From NCBI GenBank assembly GCA_963781105.1, contig CAWAED010000003.1, positions 806,001-870,000 on the forward strand: a DNA stretch of 64,000 nucleotides. The letters run 5' to 3'. Shown here in pieces: positions 62,112 to 64,000 of the stretch. The first letter of the stretch is position 1, and the number at the start of each line of letters is the position of its first letter. Source of the DNA: Palsa-295 sp963781105. GTDB lineage: Bacteria; Acidobacteriota; Terriglobia; Acidiferrales; UBA7541. A model generated the notes under the pieces. It did no database searches, was not told the origin of the DNA, and saw only the letters and a list, made by a program, of their open reading frames with translations. Made by a program: the position numbers and the translations under genes.

Positions 62112-62378
62112 AGTTTCGATCCGGACAGCCGAGCTCGACCGCCGAAAACAGGCGACTGCGACTAAGTCCTGGGCCCGACTCTCACCGAAACGGTGGGAAG
62201 AGAGGTCGATTATCAGGTAGCAGCGCCTACTGAAACGAGAACACCCACCTTGCACCGAGCGAATATCGCTCACAAAGAGTGCGGATGGAAGGATGGCGAC
62301 AGGGGCGGCTTGGCTGAATGGGAACTGATTCTAAGAAAGAAGAAAGTCAAAGTGTGCTTGACATCAACCGGCCTTCTC
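62112..62378 (+). ncRNA. Candidate guide (bridge/seek) RNA region, copy 2
   Basis: Noncoding right end matching 23195-23462, with hairpins CACCG-AAA-CGGTG, GTAG-CAGCGC-CTAC and AGCG-AATAT-CGCT. The GTAG/CTAC loop is CAGCGC here and CAGCAC in copy 1. RNA function is inferred. Confidence 0.45.
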
Positions 62379-62658
62379 ATGGAAGGAGTTAGCCTGCCGC
62401 TGCCGGAGCCTATTGCTGGTGGGAAGGGGATTAATCAACATCTATCCGAGTTTCCGCAAGGAATCGACGAAGGATAACCTCCGGATGTCGACAATCCGCC
62501 AACGGACTGTAAGCTTTGGAAGTTGTGAGTGTGTTCGCGATTTAACGCCGAATCTGTCCCGAAGCCGCTGCGCCACACCGTCATCCCGTCGGGAAAAAAC
62601 CGTGAAAGAAAACGAGAAGAAACGGTTATTCGCGCGGCGTATGGGTTTCTGCGCTCGT

Positions 62659-63051
62659 TCACGCAACGCTGGACGCCACTGCCTCTCGTTTTGCTGGCAG
62701 CAGCGCTAACAAGACGCCTCCGATCACAATGACAAAGACCACGTCGGTAAAGTCCCTGTGGACGCCGTGCATCCGGTCTTCTACGGTTTGAATTCCCATC
62801 ACCACGCCATGAAAGATGTTCCACCAAGCCGCTAAAGCAATCACCGAGCGATGCTCAGATGGTTTCCTTGCGGCCATGAGTAGAAAGGCCCCGACCGTAA
62901 TAAAGAAGCTCAGAAACATCGGGCCGTTTTCGTTCTTCCCCTCCAAAATCCAGCTGGAATGCCACAGATCCTTATATAGCAAATAAATCAGGGATAGATA
63001 GAACAGCCCCACGATCACCAGGACGATCTGTGTCAGGCGTTCTCTTTTCAC
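62659..63051 (-). CDS. Four-helix small membrane protein (DUF6632-like)
   Basis: 130 residues: KRERLTQIVLVIVGLFYLSL, MFLSFFITVGAFLLMAARKP, HRSVIALAAWWNIFHGVVMG and FTDVVFVIVIGGVLLALLPA are four membrane segments. The MKRERxxxIVLxxVG start and the AARxPSxHRSxIAxxAW core match small proteins I associate with DUF6632, function unknown. It shares orientation with the next membrane gene at 63259; the 207-base gap between them shows no gene. The name is from memory. Confidence 0.7.
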   Translation of the reverse strand: MKRERLTQIVLVIVGLFYLSLIYLLYKDLWHSSWILEGKNENGPMFLSFFITVGAFLLMAARKPSEHRSVIALAAWWNIFHGVVMGIQTVEDRMHGVHRDFTDVVFVIVIGGVLLALLPAKREAVASSVA

Positions 63052-63258
63052 GTTGACCTCATTTGAGCGAATTTTGTTGCGAGCGCAGCAGCGGCTCGCG
63101 CAGAGGATTCACAAACCAGCGCACAAGAAAGCGAAAAACAAAGTCTGCCATGCCGCTGCTGAGCCATCGCGTGCAGATAGTCAAATCACAGTCAACCGCC
63201 GTGAACAGGCGTTCTCGCAAGTAACCCGGTTACTTGTGATAACGCGATTTATCTTCAA

Positions 63259-63714
63259 CTACGCGATCGGCAGCCCCGTTTCCGGATTGCCGACGATCCG
63301 CTCAGAACGAGCCGCGGCTTCAGACCCTGACCAAGTCCACGCTTCCCAGATGATGATCGAGGTGCACACAGTTTCGATCGTCGCGAAGAACACGTATGCT
63401 GGAAAAGTGGGGTCCCGAAAGTCGCCGTTCGTCAGAGGCAGAACGAAGGTGAGGAAACCGTTTACGAGGGTCAGAATGAGACCCGCGATGATGTTCGTCA
63501 GCCGGTTCGCTCTAAACGGAAGCAGTCGAGATGCCGGAATCATGGCGATGGGTATTTCCATCAAGACCGCGGAACCCAGCAGAGCCCATTGTGGGAGATG
63601 TGGGGCTGTATTCGGCGAGCCAATGAATGCGAACAGCGCAAGCACGTCCGCATACAGGTAGTTCAATAACGCGAAGATCCAGAATAGGGACAACCGTTCC
63701 TTTGTGTCATGCAT
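63259..63714 (-). CDS. Four-helix small membrane protein (DUF6326-like)
   Basis: 151 residues: LFWIFALLNYLYADVLALFA, LLGSAVLMEIPIAMIPASRL, LTNIIAGLILTLVNGFLTFV and YVFFATIETVCTSIIIWEAW are membrane segments. The LxxFWIFxxLNYLYADVxxLF start fits DUF6326-type proteins, function unknown. GGAGG lies close before the ATG and overlaps the stop of the sigma-factor fragment. Co-transcription with the gene at 62659 is likely. Confidence 0.72.
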   Translation of the reverse strand: MHDTKERLSLFWIFALLNYLYADVLALFAFIGSPNTAPHLPQWALLGSAVLMEIPIAMIPASRLLPFRANRLTNIIAGLILTLVNGFLTFVLPLTNGDFRDPTFPAYVFFATIETVCTSIIIWEAWTWSGSEAAARSERIVGNPETGLPIA

Positions 63715-63723
63715 GTCAACCTC

Positions 63724-63855
63724 CTACGGAAAGGTTTGCTCTTGCAAGCTGCGAAGGAGGTATCGGTACAGACGGTTCTGATACCGCATGAGCAGCGCAG
63801 AAAGCGCGTTGAGGTCGCCTCGTCGAAGCTGGGCAACTTCACTTTCCACGCCCAC
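63724..63855 (-). pseudogene. ECF/sigma-70-type RNA polymerase sigma factor, 5' fragment
   Basis: From a GTG at 63855 with GGGAGG 5 bases upstream, the frame reads VESEVAQLRRGDLNALSALL, then MRYQNRLYRYLLRSL: the first helices of sigma region 2. After that comes a stop within the ribosome-binding site of the membrane-protein gene. Regions 2.3-4 are missing, so it cannot work as a sigma factor. The frame is also open upstream to an ATG at 63927. Confidence 0.6.
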
Positions 63856-64000
63856 GCCAGCCTCCCACGTCAAGTGCAAGCTGCCTGTGATATCCGTACT
63901 ACGAATGAGGCCTGCAAAAAGACTCATCCCTTGAACAGCGAAGAGATTGCAACTTAGGTGACTGGAGAGAAGCCGGTCCGGACATTCTCGTTTCTGAAGC

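Larger units (their letters stand above)
60920..62387 (+). mobile_element. IS110-family element, copy 2 (frameshifted)
   Basis: Second copy of the element at 23186-24650, opposite orientation. Inverted repeats GAGAAGGCCGGT at 60930-60941 and ACCGGCCTTCTC at 62367-62378. It diverges from copy 1 after AAGGA at 62387. Confidence 0.82.

Overview
The window looks like a chromosomal segment of an Acidobacteriota (Terriglobia-type) soil bacterium. The indications are a very large Oar-type TonB-dependent receptor with an N-terminal carboxypeptidase-regulatory domain, a Ser/Thr kinase fused to a TolB-N-like domain and TPRs, a CadC-like winged-helix/propeller protein, an FG-GAP protein with an acidobacterial-style Ig tail, a relative of the VWFA-related family, moderately high GC, and dispersed REP-like palindromes. 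This assignment comes from protein-family content; no rRNA or complete tRNA is present to confirm it.

Layout. 1-16.9 kb is mostly ordinary chromosome: a partial FG-GAP surface protein, an msrB-msrA pair, a CFA-synthase-like methyltransferase, the kinase, a VOC protein, a beta-lactamase-fold hydrolase, a minus-strand secreted protein, a three-gene YqjD/YqjE/DUF3618-like membrane set and a secreted phosphoesterase. At 17-23.2 kb two TonB-dependent receptors diverge, the second frameshifted. At 23.2-25.3 kb there is an IS110-family element, a relic right end of another IS, and a tRNA-Gly-like 3' fragment that could be an old attachment site. 25.4-44.5 kb is again mostly chromosomal: DeoR regulator/MFS pair, GT39-like membrane protein, SDR plus truncated nitronate monooxygenase, retropepsin-like protein, winged-helix/propeller protein, cation:proton antiporter, DinB, STAS, a second phosphoesterase, an alpha/beta hydrolase, a membrane-anchored MsrA and two tandem secreted paralogues of unknown function.

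44.5-64 kb is an IS-dense accessory zone: an IS30 element, two related tandem IS110/IS1111-type elements, a different IS110 element, a head-to-head junction of two truncated IS110 elements, and a second, frameshifted copy of the 23.5-kb IS110 element. Interspersed cargo includes a YciI-like protein, an SDR, an outer-membrane-type protein, a flavin monooxygenase-like protein, an NTF2-like protein, a MarR regulator with a readable promoter/operator, small secreted proteins, two small membrane proteins and a sigma-factor fragment.

The most interesting theme is the IS110 family. At least three lineages occur here. Several copies carry long noncoding right ends downstream of the transposase gene, with conserved blocks at fixed spacing separated by diverged sequence. 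This fits the recombinase-guiding RNAs (bridge RNA/seekRNA) known for IS110/IS1111 elements. That RNA assignment is an inference.

Four reading-frame breaks (near 1970, 14266, 22140 and 61950) are each repaired by one base, at least two of them in G-runs, so assembly or read error competes with real gene decay.
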